From assembly GCA_944472135.2 (NCBI GenBank), contig OX235263.1, positions 11,453,517-11,517,516 on the forward strand: 64,000 bases of DNA. Reading direction: 5' to 3'. Below are positions 10,893-21,990 of this stretch, in pieces (the first letter of the stretch is position 1; each line of letters begins with the position of its first letter). The notes beneath the pieces are model-generated. The model did not search any database, was not told where the DNA came from, and saw nothing but the letters and a program-made list of their open reading frames with translations. Source of the DNA: Trichobilharzia regenti (lineage: Eukaryota; Platyhelminthes; Trematoda; Strigeidida; Schistosomatidae). A program made the position numbers and the translations under genes.

Positions 10893-11555
10893 TAAAAATT
10901 GTCCCCTTGGGTTCCTAGTGGAACATAGGGCTTCAACTACATGTCTCCACTTGCCACTTCTGTCTTCTGCTGTACTTTTCACCTGCATCCATGTCAGTCC
11001 ATACTGTTTCAACTCCTCTTCAAACGATCTCCTCCATGTCACCCTTGCACTGACAACCCTCTCACCACTTCATTTTTGGCCTGGTTCCACTCGAACGATG
11101 GCCTGACGCGTGATTTCGCCCAGCGTCCTCCTCAGCGATCGTCTAATCCATCCATCTCTACATTCACCTGGATATTTGTTGGGTAATTGGTTGGTTCTTG
11201 TTTTGTTTATTCCCATAGTTTCTTGTTGGTGATTCTTTCCGGCTCGGCCATCTGATCTTCAGTATAGGGCAAAGACAGTTGTTGGTAAGGGTCTGGTCTG
11301 CAACAGGCTGTTGGAAATATTCTTTGTGACCCACCACCCAAGTTTCTGATCCGTATAGAAGAACTGACTGACTTGACGTTTGTATTGAAAATTCGACTGA
11401 ATTTTGCTGTTGATGCTGAGTGACGACGATTTCCAGATTGATTTTAGGTTGATGAATGTGTGTGTTTCTCGCCTTCCCGATTCTTGCCTCAATTTGACAT
11501 CCTCGTCCGTTATGACATCCTGTAGTTGAAACAATGCTCCCTAGATAAGTGATTG
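10893..11555 (-). mobile_element. 5'-truncated RTE LINE, tail-to-tail partner
   Basis: The minus strand repeats the RTE 3' half from 'tacaggatgtcataacgga' to the tail 'gaagccctatgttccactagg'. It belongs to the same subgroup as 1654-2192 (Q-V-S-Q-F-F instead of Q-C-Y type junctions). It is frameshifted. Confidence 0.85.
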
Positions 11556-12144
11556 AATGAGGTAACCTCTTTCAAATCCCTCCCGTTGTCCAAATGTTCA
11601 GAGAAAATAACCCCTTTCCACAAAATATTCTCTCACCTCAGATAGGATTCCTCTCCTTTACTTTTCCTAGATTTTTTCTTTTAAAAAAGATATTTAAGGT
11701 TCTTTTTCTCAACTTGTAACCTTTTTCCTTTTTTTCCTTGTTATGACTTTAGAAAACTTGACTTTTGTGATTTTATTTATTCTAAATACATACTTAAAAC
11801 ACATGAATAAACAATGTCTCTTATTGCAGTGATGACACTACCGTGAAACATGTTCTTAGCCTATAGATATATATATATATATACGTAAAACATTATCATT
11901 TGTAAGCAGAAGTAATGGGGAAATAATCACCTCTAATATAGGTGAGATTTTCTTCTAGGAGATATGAGATAAAATAAAGCCAAACTCAAGGACATGATAC
12001 TTTGAATTACAAGGTCAATTAGATCATGATGACAGGTTAGAACTTTCGTCCATTTTAGTCACCTAGTTTTATCTCTCCTATGGTTTATCAGACGAAGTAG
12101 ATAAAAATAACGTTGGATGTGTTAAGCAACATACTAAATTTGGT
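11556..12144. other. Unassigned sequence with short (TA)n
   Basis: Only a TA microsatellite (about 11867-11885) and T-rich tracts are visible. Confidence 0.4.
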
Positions 12145-12345
12145 TTATTCGTTTACGTTCCCAGGGGAACTTAGGGCTTCATGCAATGGGGTTGCTAGCC
12201 TCATGCTGTACCTACCCTAATTACCAGTTTTATTACTGGCATAGCGAGATAAAGGAGTGATTTGGTGGCCAGGGAACGAACACCAAACGACATGGGGCGT
12301 CGTTGGCGAGCATTCTACTGTTGTGCCACCGACACACACAAAATA
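12145..12345 (-). mobile_element. tRNA-derived SINE with RTE-like tail (family C)
   Basis: A near-complete copy on the minus strand, from 'gtgtcggtggcacaacagtag' to 'tgaagccctaagttcccctggg'. The tail is close to the RTE 3' end. Confidence 0.78.
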
Positions 12346-12354
12346 CTGATTTAG

Positions 12355-12660
12355 AACAAATTAAGTTTGATCAGTGACCAATGCTGGTTAGAGAACTACT
12401 GGAAAAAAGAAGGTAGCACTGGCCAGCTGTTTCGTCCTGATTTGGGATTCTTCATCAGTTCCCTAACTGAAATCTAACTGTGATTGGATTAATGCAAATT
12501 ACATCCCTAAAAACTAATTCTTGAAAAATAATCTCAAACTGGTCTATGACTAGCTACAAGAAAAAGTTGCTTAGAAATCTTTTGAGAATCAGTGACCATT
12601 AAGGTCCATACGGTCAGGAGTGAGGACAATTGTCTGGTGATCGTTTTAAATTCACGAATT
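12355..12660. mobile_element. SINE family D dimer, left half (split by CR1)
   Basis: Contains the family D block 'ccagctgtttcgtcctgatttggga' and 'gtgaccattaaggtcca'. The matching right half is at 15945-16115, beyond the CR1. Confidence 0.7.
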
Positions 12661-15600
12661 GGCGGCCTGCTTAAATCTTGGGCTACCGAAATTTCCATCC
12701 TACTTGTTGCATCTATTTCCTCGGATTTATTTTGTTTTAATTATTCAGTTATGTATCCAAGTCGCATTACTTACTCTCGCGGTTATTTAATATGTTTTCA
12801 ACCTGTTGATTTACGAGTATATAATAACGTTAAGAAAAAGCATCATGGAGGTTGGCAGAGATCATTAAAGTGTACTCCAATGCATCAGATGACTGTTCCT
12901 GTGATTATGAGCACAAATTGCAGGTCATTATCGAACAAGATTAACTACTTGCATTCTCTATTATACTCAAATGTATATTGTAATACTGGTGTAATCACTC
13001 TTCAAGAGACTTGGCTCCATGATTCATATGAGAGGTGGTAGTTTTGCCGCTTTTATTAATTCTCAGTGGTCTACTGCCAACAACGTCTGCTTCAAATTCT
13101 CAAATGACAATATTGACTGTATAACTGTAAAATGTCGACCTAAACACTTACCTAAGTATAGCTTCATTTTGTCACAAATATCTATATCACACCTTGTTGC
13201 AGTCCCTCAGAACTATCTATCTTCGCTGATGAATTCACTATTTTTGCTGCTGCTTCGTTTGGTAACTCCTTATCTATAGTGACTGGCGACTTCAACTCCA
13301 GCGACTGCAGTTTTATTACATTGCTGGGCCATGAAAATGTTGTTAATTTCCCAACTCGACAAAATACTTCACTTGATTTAGTATTTAAATGATTCTGGAA
13401 TATACGAAGCTCGTAAAAGAGCCCCTCTTCAAATTCTGATCATTGTATTGTACGAGTCTTACCCAAAATTTACGGAAAGTTACACAGTAAAGCCTTCTCA
13501 AACTTGTCTAAGAAAGTTGTTCACAGATGCTACTCAAATGAGAACGTACATCATCTTAGAAACATGCTCAGTGACACAAGATGGGATTTGTTTAATGATG
13601 ATTCACTTGATGACAATATCTCTAATATTACATCCTATCTGAAATTCTGTTTTGAAATCTGTTGTCCAAAAGAAACACTATTCGTCAAATTTGACCGTTT
13701 CTCCTCGCCTCAACTTAAAAAGCTTCGTAGAGAGAAGGAAAAACTGTATAAGATGAAAGATAAAAGTGGTGTAAAAAGAACTAACTTCTTAATTAAGTCT
13801 GAAATGCAGAGGTTGAATGTAATATATAACCAGAAATTCATATCCTGCAAAAATCCTTCTAATATGTGGAAACTATTTAAGGAAATCACTGGTGGTAAGC
13901 AGATAAACAATATTCCATATTCTTTTGATGTATGTACTCTTAACAAATCTTTTATTTACTCTCCCTCAAATGCCATGCTTCCCAGCATCACTTGTGTTAA
14001 TAATAGCCCCTTTCCAGGTTTTAACACAAATGATGTTCAAAAGTGCCTCAAGTCTCTAAACCCTTCCCAGAGCTTAGGTCCCGATTATGTACCTAGTATT
14101 ATTTTTAAAAAATGTTCTGATATTCTGTGTCACCCTCTTACTGATCTATTTAACAAATCTTTTTCCGATAATATTGTGCCTGCCGTTTGGAAGGACATTA
14201 AAGTTGTACCCATACCTAAATCATCTACTGGAGCATGTGTCAAATTTAGACCCATTGCTATTACCTCTCCTTTTTTGAAAACTATGGAGAAATTACTTTT
14301 ACTTAGTCTTGTACCTTCGCTTAAATCCTTTAATGACCCTAAACAATTTGCCTATAAGCACAGTAGAAGCACTTTAGATGCAGCTGCCGTCTTATATCAT
14401 AACATTGCTTCCAGTCTAGACAAGGGGGCTAAATTTGTTCGTTGCCTTCCTAGACTATACATCTGCTTTCGACTCGGTCCCTAGGGACATCTTATTAAAT
14501 AAACTTGCTGCTAGTCAAACAGAATGTTGGGCTGTTAACTGGTTACATTCCTATTTCTCAGATAGAAAGCAGTACACCGTATATAAAGGGAAGTCTCCAC
14601 TTCATTGCCTACTGAAGCTGGTGTCCCTCAAGGTGCTGTTCTTTCTTCTTTCTTCTTGCATGACTTGCCTCACTCTGATGAAATAAACTTTGTGAAGTAC
14701 GCTGATGATTTAACGGTTTCAATGGCTGTTAACTCCCAGCTAGATTGTACTAAAATAAATAGCTTTCTATCGGAAGTCAGCAAATGGTCTGAGTCTAACG
14801 GTCTTAAACTGAATCCTTCTAAGTGTCAAACTGTTGATTTCAGCTTAAGATGTAAACGACAGTTAAAAGAAGTCATCGATTCTCATGACACTTGTAAAAT
14901 TGACGACAATGATATAGGAATCAAATCAGAAATTAAGTATCTTGGACTCATTCTCTCTTCTGGTCTTCCCATGTCTTAGCAATCTCCAGTAAAATATTCC
15001 GCTGACATTTTACATTAAGAAGTTAAGACACTCGGGTATAACTCAACCCCTCATCCTACAGTTCGTAAACTCTTGCATCCTACCTATTCTTCTTTATTGC
15101 TCACCCTTATTCTTTCCTGGTTTGCTTAAAAAGGACTATGTCACAATTCGTAGAATACTGAAGACTGTCAGTAGGGTGAGTGGTGTCCCAGTGGACCACA
15201 TAGTTAACGTCGTTGTCGATAGGCATTTGACTTCGTGCAATAAATTTGCTAAAGGGATTTTGTCTGACTTGGAGCATCCGCTTTACCCTCAGCTTTCACC
15301 TTGCATCTCCTCAGGTAGAACAAGGAGTAACTTCAGAAAACTGTATGCTCGCACGTCTAAGTATAAGAATTCTATGATACCATACTTGGCACGTATTTTA
15401 TGTGATGAAAATAGTGTCAGGCAAGAATTAACTAACCTTTTTTCATCTAGTAAATAAACAATTTCCTCCATCCATCCTTATTACCTTCAAGTTTTACTTT
15501 TATTACTTCTATTATATTTATGGTCCTGTTACTTCTCTGTTTTACTCTCATAATTGCAAACACCAACTTATCTCCATGACGGCTGTAATCTTTGTTTTTC

Positions 15601-15935
15601 CCCTCACCATATCATGTAAAGAGAACATTATATTCAATATTTTTAAACATGTTAGGATTTCTATACCACATTGCCAATACTGTGTGACACAAGCCAACGG
15701 CAATTTTCACTTGTATTCTTATTATTATTACCCTAGCTGTTATCATTATTATTGCTATTTCCATTTTATATGCTGCATGTTTTTGACACTACCTCTATTG
15801 TAAATGTGGAAAATTTTCTGTGTGATTAATTTTATTTATAATTTGAGGAAATTAGATGCAATATTGTGATTAATGCTGAAAATTCCATCCTGTATCACAA
15901 GTACTGTTTTTGGAATAAAGTAAATCAGTATTATT
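12661..15935 (+). mobile_element. Near-full-length CR1-clade LINE (SR1-like), decayed
   Basis: A 3.3-kb element with endonuclease then reverse transcriptase, a 480-base 3' UTR and the terminal block 'gctgaaaattccatcctgta...tttttggaataaa'. That block is shared with copies at 33322-33890, 43235-44485 and 57415-58378. It was inserted into a family D SINE, whose halves flank it. No clear target-site duplication was found. It is the longest CR1 in the window. Confidence 0.9.
12898..15457 (+). pseudogene. CR1 ORF2 pseudogene: AP endonuclease plus reverse transcriptase
   Basis: The apurinic-type endonuclease begins near 12905 (STNCRSLSNKI) with LQETWLHD near 12999, GDFNS near 13287 and SDHCIV near 13437. 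RT follows: FRPIAITSPFLKTMEK near 14245, motif A FLDYTSAFDSV near 14444, motif B GVPQGAVLS near 14620, motif C KYADDLTVS near 14695, and LKYLGLILS-type sequence near 14935. The protein would copy RNA at a nicked target. At least five frame changes (near 13040, 13390, 13440, 14440 and 14620) and several stops break it, so it cannot make a full protein. Confidence 0.9.
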
Positions 15936-15944
15936 CAAGAGATA

Positions 15945-16115
15945 GCTGGAATTTATGGACCGGCTAATGAATCAGGTCACAGTTGCTGAATGGTCTTGCC
16001 TTATGACAGGGTGGACGCCTGTCTCCGAAGAGTTCCAACCCAGAATGAAATGGTGTTCCGGTACTCCCTGGTTTCCAGTGGTTCCTCAACTGATATCAAT
16101 CTCTGATTTTATTTG
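15945..16115. mobile_element. SINE family D dimer, right half
   Basis: 'ttgctgaatggtcttgcc...ctccctggtttccagtggttcctcaactgatatcaatc' continues the family D repeat interrupted at 12660. Confidence 0.7.
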
Positions 16116-16129
16116 AAATTGATTATTTT

Positions 16130-17330
16130 GAAATAATAGAGAAGATTAGAACTAACAACTCTACCTATAATTAAACCAAAAATCTGGGTACGTAACGTTG
16201 ATGATACATTTGTAATAATTAAGAAAAATGATTCAGAATATACCCATAAATTAAGAAACAACATATTTGAAGACATCAAATTCACCACGAGAGAAGAATA
16301 ATTAGAAAACAAAATTCCATTTTTAGATGTCTTAATTGGGAGAACCAACACAGGAAATTTAGAAACACAAGTATATAGAAAAATCAAAGCACGCCGATCA
16401 AATACACAACTATACTAGCAATAATCCAATTACTCACTCACAAGAGAAACTGTGTGCAGACATTGTTTAAAAGAGTTCAAACACAACACTGCAGCACTCC
16501 AGAGTTGAAAAGAATGGAAGAAAAATACCTGCAAACGGTCTTCAAAAAGAATGGTTATCCCACTGAAAATTTCATCGAAAAGTGTTTGAAATCGAATCAT
16601 AACACCAACAAGGAACCATCACCAAAGACCACATGAAAATTCATTCTACCATACATGAAAAATATCTCTGAAATAACATCTAGAATATTGAAACCGTTTT
16701 ATATTGATATAGCACACAAACCAGTCAGATCGCTTAATTCGATATTGTGCAAACCGAAAGATCCATCTAACAGAAAAAGGAGATAAAATTATTGCCATTT
16801 ACAAAATAAATTATATGAACTGTAACAGGCATTACATAGGCAAAGTGAGCGTCTTCTTCGAATTAGAATCCAAGAATACGAATCAACCGTGAAAAGACAC
16901 GATATATATTCTTCAGTATCAATGCATACAGCCAATTATGGACATCAATTTGATTAGGATAATGTCGAAATCTTAGATAGATGAAACACCAAAAGTTCAG
17001 TCAGGGAATTCCTAGAAGCCTGGTAACCAAAGGAATATGCTATTAACAAACACGTTAAAATAGACGAAATACACCAACTAATAAAAAGTAAATCGTGTGA
17101 CCAGAAAGTTTGAAATTTAAGTCAATAGAAAATAGTCAATACATATGTAAAGATGGTCACCGGGAGACACGATTCTATCACTAACTCATGAAGAAATTTA
17201 TATCATTTCACTTTATGCTAAATATTGCGCTGAAAAGGGATGGTGTCCATAAAGACGGACGTCGAAAGCTCCTCAACTAAACGAACCAGCTCAGAGAACA
17301 CTATAAATTGCAAAATTAATTATTTATTGA
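16130..17330 (+). mobile_element. PLE relic of a third lineage (RT, linker, GIY-YIG)
   Basis: Translated pieces in order: RT motif C VRNVDDTFVII (16190), KIPFLDVLIGRTN (16310), VFKKNGYPTENFIEKCL (16540), linker YMKNISEITSRILKPF (16655) with CKPKDPSNRK, then the GIY-YIG region IYKINYMNCNRHYIGKVS (16798-16850). The 3' region carries 'tgaaaagggatggtgtccat'. This is the classical PLE domain order. Internal stops at 16300, 16414 and later show it is dead. Confidence 0.88.
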
Positions 17331-17700
17331 ATGGTGAAATTATCATTCATATTTCTGATTAGGAGAAGGAAAATCTAAGATGAAAATAAACAACAAAGAT
17401 TTCTACAAGTGTCTGAAGTTGAAATGCAAATCAATTGCTTTCGGAGGGTCTTTTCTCACTTAATCAATGTCGAATGATTCTACTGATTAACTAGGTACCA
17501 TATTCAAGTAATAAGCTAATTTTCAAGGCGTGACTAACACACAACCGTATCATGACGCGTATTTAGATGGAAATTCAGGACGGTTTTCTTTGAAAACCAA
17601 AAACACAGCATCATGTCACAATATATGATCTGTTCTAAACCATTTTCAATGTATAATTAACATAAGATCAAATGTAACACAAGCAAAAGAAGACGCAAAT
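17331..17700. other. Unassigned sequence
   Basis: No motif or repeat match was recognised. Confidence 0.35.
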
Positions 17701-17879
17701 AGCGAAAAAAAATTTATTTTTGAAGAGAATGTTTTACATAGATGCCGTATAGTCGTAATTATATTTAAAAATGAACATATCAGATACTGGTGATCGTGTC
17801 CTAGGAAAGGCATTAAGCCATATGAGGTCTAGAGTAGAAGGGGTGACTAAGTGCAAATTATAAAAGAGGACGACAGTTG

Positions 17880-18300
17880 GGGATAATGGAATAAGTGTGT
17901 ATCTACCAAATAAACTGCTCTTGTGGAGCCAGTTACATAGGCCGTACAATTAGGCATGTTCCTTGTTTGATTTCCAAACATCATTCTGTGTGGTTAAGCA
18001 AAGGACAAACAAAATCTATCTGTAGAGCTATTCGATCTCATCTTGTGGAAAACAAAAGTGATGTCTACAAGGCTATCAAAGTCCTTTACCGCACACCAAC
18101 GAATCTTTACTTCGCCTTAGGAGTTCGTCTACTACATATTGCTCAGGCTGTTGGGATCCACATTAAGACGCCCAATTTATGTGTCCAAAAGAAGCTAGTT
18201 CAAATATTGTCCTTATCGCTTGGCCATCTATGTTCTAATGATCCCCAACATTTTGGGGTCGTAAAATAGTAGTATTAATTATAAACTCACACAATAAAAT
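17880..18300 (+). mobile_element. PLE GIY-YIG endonuclease fragment (second lineage)
   Basis: A 124-codon open frame (17895-18269) starts CIYQINCSCGASYIGRT, a good GIY-YIG signature (Y-Q-I...Y-I-G). It continues through SKHHSVWLSKGQTKS and KVLYRTPTNLYFALG. GIY-YIG is the nickase domain at the C-terminus of Penelope proteins. No RT lies upstream, so it is 5'-truncated. It is much better preserved than its paralogue at 4490-4880. Confidence 0.85.
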
Positions 18301-18825
18301 GTAACAAAATTATGGCACAGGTGTTACACTGGCTACGGTAAGACGACTGCATATATATTTAATGCTGTTCAACGTAGAGGCTCAGTCTTAGGTCTCGGAA
18401 AGGCAGCGATTCAGCAACGTATAAATGGCGTATTTGAAGTCCTTTCGTGTGTTATAAAAGGACTGCGTGTAACAGTGTGAAGCAATCACGCGAAGGCTCT
18501 CGATTACCAGAGTCACCAGGGTGTTCGAGGACAGAATTACTGGGGTTCTTCTTTTCTCCTCTGCCTGGTCAAGTTGGACAGTGTTTCAGAATACGTTTGC
18601 GGATTTGACGCTTTATGTAGGTGATATAGTTTTCTTCACAGGAATATGTAAAATGATAATGGCTGAAAGCAGTATCTGATCCTTAGAGCACTGCTGGATT
18701 TTTGGGACCTGAAATCGCACCTAGGCATTAGAACTCCCTGCATGCAATCATTCTTCTTACCGGGGTCAGAGTAACATTTTGACACAATTCTGTTCCATTT
18801 TACCGTGTGAGTTTATTATCAATAC
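18301..18825. other. Unassigned sequence
   Basis: No coding motif or repeat recognised. Confidence 0.35.
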
Positions 18826-18829
18826 TATT

Positions 18830-19123
18830 GTAACAACAGAAGACAAGGGCCAGGCAACAGATCGTTTTATTATGAAAATCAACACATATTTATATATATT
18901 TCACATACATTATTATAGCTTATGCAAGTAGAAAAGCGCAGTCATTTGATTGGTTGTTTATCAGAAGTTAAGCAGACAAACACAGGCTTCTGACTAGTTG
19001 TTTCGGGATTCCTCGAGAAATAGAGTTCTCTATCTGCGAATCATATTTTGCCACGTTAAGTCTGCCGTGATTGGTTGTTGAATCAGCCTTGTACATATTT
19101 TCTTACGACCTGCTCTCACCACA
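18830..19123 (-). mobile_element. Solo LTR, Ty3/gypsy-like
   Basis: Bounded by TG and CA (plus strand: TGTAACAACAG to CTCACCACA), with CTAT on both sides as a 4-bp duplication. Related LTRs lie at 28124-28445, 36363-36689 and 45563-45891. The TTTTATT run corresponds to a polyadenylation signal when read on the minus strand. No gag or pol remains, implying LTR-LTR recombination. Confidence 0.75.
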
Positions 19124-19146
19124 CTATTACTTCACAATCTGTATGA

Positions 19147-19454
19147 CTTTAATTGAATTTGAGATTTTCGCGTCGATTGATTGAACCAAAGTGATCGGTC
19201 TCAGGTCGACATGTCGGCTTCTTCTGCAGGTGCTTCGACGATGTCTGGGCATGTAATTACAAGTTTATTGGTGGATGGTGACTAGCAGTGGAATCCAGGA
19301 TGCGCATTTCGTCCTATTTGGTAATCGTCAGCTGGGTGTATTTGCATTTCTCAGTGAGTGATGATGTTCCCACCGAGGCTCAAACCTAGTGACCATTGTT
19401 TCAAACTCAAAAGTGTTATCCACTAGACCACTTGGGCCACGACAGCCACCTCTT
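19147..19454 (-). mobile_element. Hammerhead SINE (family A), long form
   Basis: On the minus strand: acaagaggtggc start, tRNA-like promoter, variant hammerhead, then the long 3' extension through 'gccgacatgtcgacctgagacc' to the terminus 'caaattcaatt'. It forms the left arm of a palindrome with 19622-19797. Confidence 0.85.
19291..19340 (-). ncRNA. Hammerhead ribozyme with altered stem II
   Basis: The core CTGACGA and GAAA remain, but stem II reads TTACC-AAATA-GGAC, losing pairs next to the core. The same change is seen at 39318-39369, so it defines a sub-lineage that is probably inactive. Confidence 0.7.
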
Positions 19455-19477
19455 GTGCAACAAGTCATTTTAATTTG

Positions 19478-19602
19478 ATTGAATTTTTGATTTTCTCGTC
19501 GATTGATCGTTAAAGCATCTGCACAAGAAGCCGACATATCAACCTGAAACCGAGCACTTCGGTATAATCAATCGACGGGAAAATCTAAAATTCAATTAGA
19601 TA
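19478..19602 (+). mobile_element. Family A terminal-only element
   Basis: Consists of about 30 bp of inverted long-form end joined to about 90 bp of the direct long-form 3' end (gcatctgcacaagaagccga ...), with promoter and ribozyme missing. It occupies the centre of the palindrome. Confidence 0.75.
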
Positions 19603-19621
19603 ATTAATATGACCCGTTAAA

Positions 19622-19797
19622 CAAGAGGTGGCTGTCGTGGTCCAAGTGCTTTGACGTTTGAAACTATGGCCTCTGGGTTCGAGCCTCGGTGGGAACATCA
19701 TCACTCACTGAGAAATGCAGGTACATCCAGCTGACGAGTCCCACATGGGACGAAATGCGCATCCTTGATTCCACTGCTAGTCACCATCCACCAATTA
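19622..19797 (+). mobile_element. Hammerhead SINE (family A), right arm of palindrome
   Basis: Starts acaagaggtggctgtcg, with the A-box region partly deleted (ccaagtgctttgacg), B-box gggttcgagcc, hammerhead, and ends at ccaccaatt. It is the inverted partner of 19267-19454. Confidence 0.85.
19724..19772 (+). ncRNA. Hammerhead ribozyme (one stem I mismatch)
   Basis: CTGACGA, GTCCC-ACAT-GGGAC and GAAA are complete. The substrate side reads CTTGA instead of CTGGA. Confidence 0.85.
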
Positions 19798-19799
19798 AA

Positions 19800-20495
19800 A
19801 TCCGAATCACTGTTTACTAATAACACTGAATTTCTTATACAGATTTTTTTTAAACGCTTTACCACGCTTTCATTGACTTTTGCCCGTTTTGGACTTTTAG
19901 ACTGATTAGTCATTCTTCGCACGTATTACGTAATCACGGTTGCCTCTTATTCTAGTCTACACTTAGTCACCCTGCTGCTAGTTTACACCTCATATCACAC
20001 AATACATTTTCTTCAAAATGCTTACCAAAATTGGATTGGTTATACGAATATGATTACACAGAATCGCTTGAAAGTGATTCGCTGAAATGAGAATTTTCTT
20101 CCTTCCCTATTTACGTCATCGTTTGCTTATGAGTCAATAAAGGAATTTTCAGTTCATTTAAGATTATACCAAACGAACGGATTTTCTGCCTACCCCGTCT
20201 AATTGTGACTAATTTAGCGTCAATTTTAATAACTTATAAGAACACAGTTACAATGACAAAAAAATAGGCAGTGTAACTGAATATTAGGGATAAAATATAT
20301 CAGACAAAAGTATCATTTTATGTTCGTTAAATTATCTACTGTATGAATGAAAATGTCACACCACACTGATTAGCCTATCTGATGTACTGCTTCTTTCCCC
20401 ATATTACTTTTACATTTATTCATAAAAAGAAAGAGAGAAACAAGCAGTCGCTTTTCAGTTTATCTAAGAGATTGATTTTTGTACAGAATGGGTTT
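19800..20495. other. Mostly unassigned; weak repeat X-related patch
   Basis: 20150-20370 weakly resembles 22880-23200 (attgtgactaatttagcgtcaatttta; aatgtcacac), which adjoins repeat X. Nothing else was recognised. Confidence 0.35.
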
Positions 20496-20499
20496 AATT

Positions 20500-20770
20500 G
20501 GTTAGAGGGTTTCATTATGAGCTGAAATCATTTAGAAAACAGTTGGAAGGCCTTAGAATACTGCAAAGCTATTTCGTCCTAGTTTGAGAATCCTCACAGT
20601 ACTCATCAACTGGTTGGGGTTCGAACCAGCGAATATTCTGTTACTAACTGATAAACAGTCACAAACTAGAACGAAACAGCTGTCCAGTAGTCTTAGGTTT
20701 TTCCAGTGGTTCTCCAAGTGATGTCAGCTCATGATGAAATCCTCCATAGAATCAAACAAATTCCACACAA
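20500..20770. mobile_element. SINE family D, inverted dimer
   Basis: The left half is reversed (attatgagctgaaatcattt ... ggttggggttcgaaccagcg). The right half is direct (cagtcacaaactagaacg ... ggttctccaagtgatgtcagctcatgatgaaatcc). The ends are inverted repeats. Confidence 0.75.
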
Positions 20771-20809
20771 AACCAATATCTGAAAATTAATCTGACGCTT
20801 ACTAGCGAC

Positions 20810-21150
20810 TGGCTGTATTCAGGTAGTTAACCTGGGCTTCTAGTTGGAAGCCATGAACAGTAGGGTACAGCAGGTTGAAGATGGAGCAGTAACTCATCAA
20901 AGAAGACATCACGAAATGATTGCGCTTTGTCGTGAATTAGCAGAAGTTAGAATTCAAGGACGACTGGATCTGGTCCCAGTGGCTCAATGGTCTACGAGCT
21001 AGCCTTGTAAACTGAAGTTCCTGGGTTCGAACCCAGGTGGGTGCCTACAGCTAAACAGTCTCAAACTACAATGAAACATCTGTTTAGTACTACCAGGATT
21101 TTCCAATGGTTCTCTAACTGATGTCAGGTCATGATAACATCCTCTATGCA
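20810..21150 (+). mobile_element. SINE family D with tRNA-like promoter
   Basis: Contains 'gtcccagtggctcaatggtct' (A-box region) and 'gggttcgaaccc' (B-box), and ends 'ctaactgatgtcaggtcatgataacatcc'. It is the inverted partner of 21606-21990. Confidence 0.8.
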
Positions 21151-21275
21151 ATCAAACAAAATCCCTACAAAACAAATACTAGAATCAGATTACGTATAAG
21201 ACCGCCTCTTTTTCGCTTCTGCTTATTTCTACTTCACCCTAATTCTCCTGCCGTTTTGCGTGTTTCTTTGTACAG

Positions 21276-21315
21276 GGATAGTGGATTAAGTATTGTAGAA
21301 ATTCACAAAGCAACG
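21276..21315 (+). other. Candidate 40-nt microexon
   Basis: A long pyrimidine-rich tract ends in ttctttgtacag, followed by 40 bases open in one phase (DSGLSIVEIHKAT) and a consensus donor GTATGT. It has acceptor phase 1. Schistosomes are known for very short exons, but no flanking exon or homologue was identified, so this is speculative. Confidence 0.2.
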
Positions 21316-21605
21316 GTATGTCATTTTTTTTCCATTGTGGACATTTATCTTTCTTATGTCACGTCATGCGGTTTGATTAATCACCATCCCTTTGCTTCAA
21401 GTCTAAGTGATAACTATGTGTGATTGTGTTTACTTTACATATCTATGGGAAAGTATGTCCTTTTATGACCTTTTTTAAATACATATTTATCTGTCATCTT
21501 TAATCTTTACACTTTCTCTGTCTGTTTTTGTCTTCTCATACTGTGGATATTTTAGTATACTGATTTATTTTCAATATTTCAATGGAATATGCATTTTCAA
21601 GTAGG

Positions 21606-21990
21606 GTTGAAGGATTTCATCGTGAGCTGACATCAGTGACAGAATCATTGGAAAACCTGGAAGCACTAGACAGCTGTTTTGTTCTAGTTTGGGACTCTAC
21701 ATCAGTGCCCAGAACTTTCTAATTACAAGGCAAGCCACTGGAACCCAACCTAATGGTCAATGAATGCTAATTTCTGCTAATTCATGACATAGTACCACCC
21801 TTTCGCAATATCTTCTTCGATGAATTACTGCTTCATCTTCAACCTGCTGCACTCTACTGCTCGTGGCTTCCATCTAGAACTACAGGCTAACTGCCTGAAT
21901 AGGGCCAGGACGAAAAAGATATCCAGTACTCCGTGATCGTTTTCCGAACTGCTCTCTAACTGTTGTCAGCTCATGATGAAATCCTCCAAC
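21606..21990 (-). mobile_element. SINE family D with inverted ends
   Basis: Starts 'ggatttcatcgtgagctgacatcag' and ends 'gttgtcagctcatgatgaaatcc': terminal inverted repeats of about 60 bp. Its middle is the inverted counterpart of 20810-20960 (cttcatcttcaacctgctgcactctactg). Confidence 0.75.
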
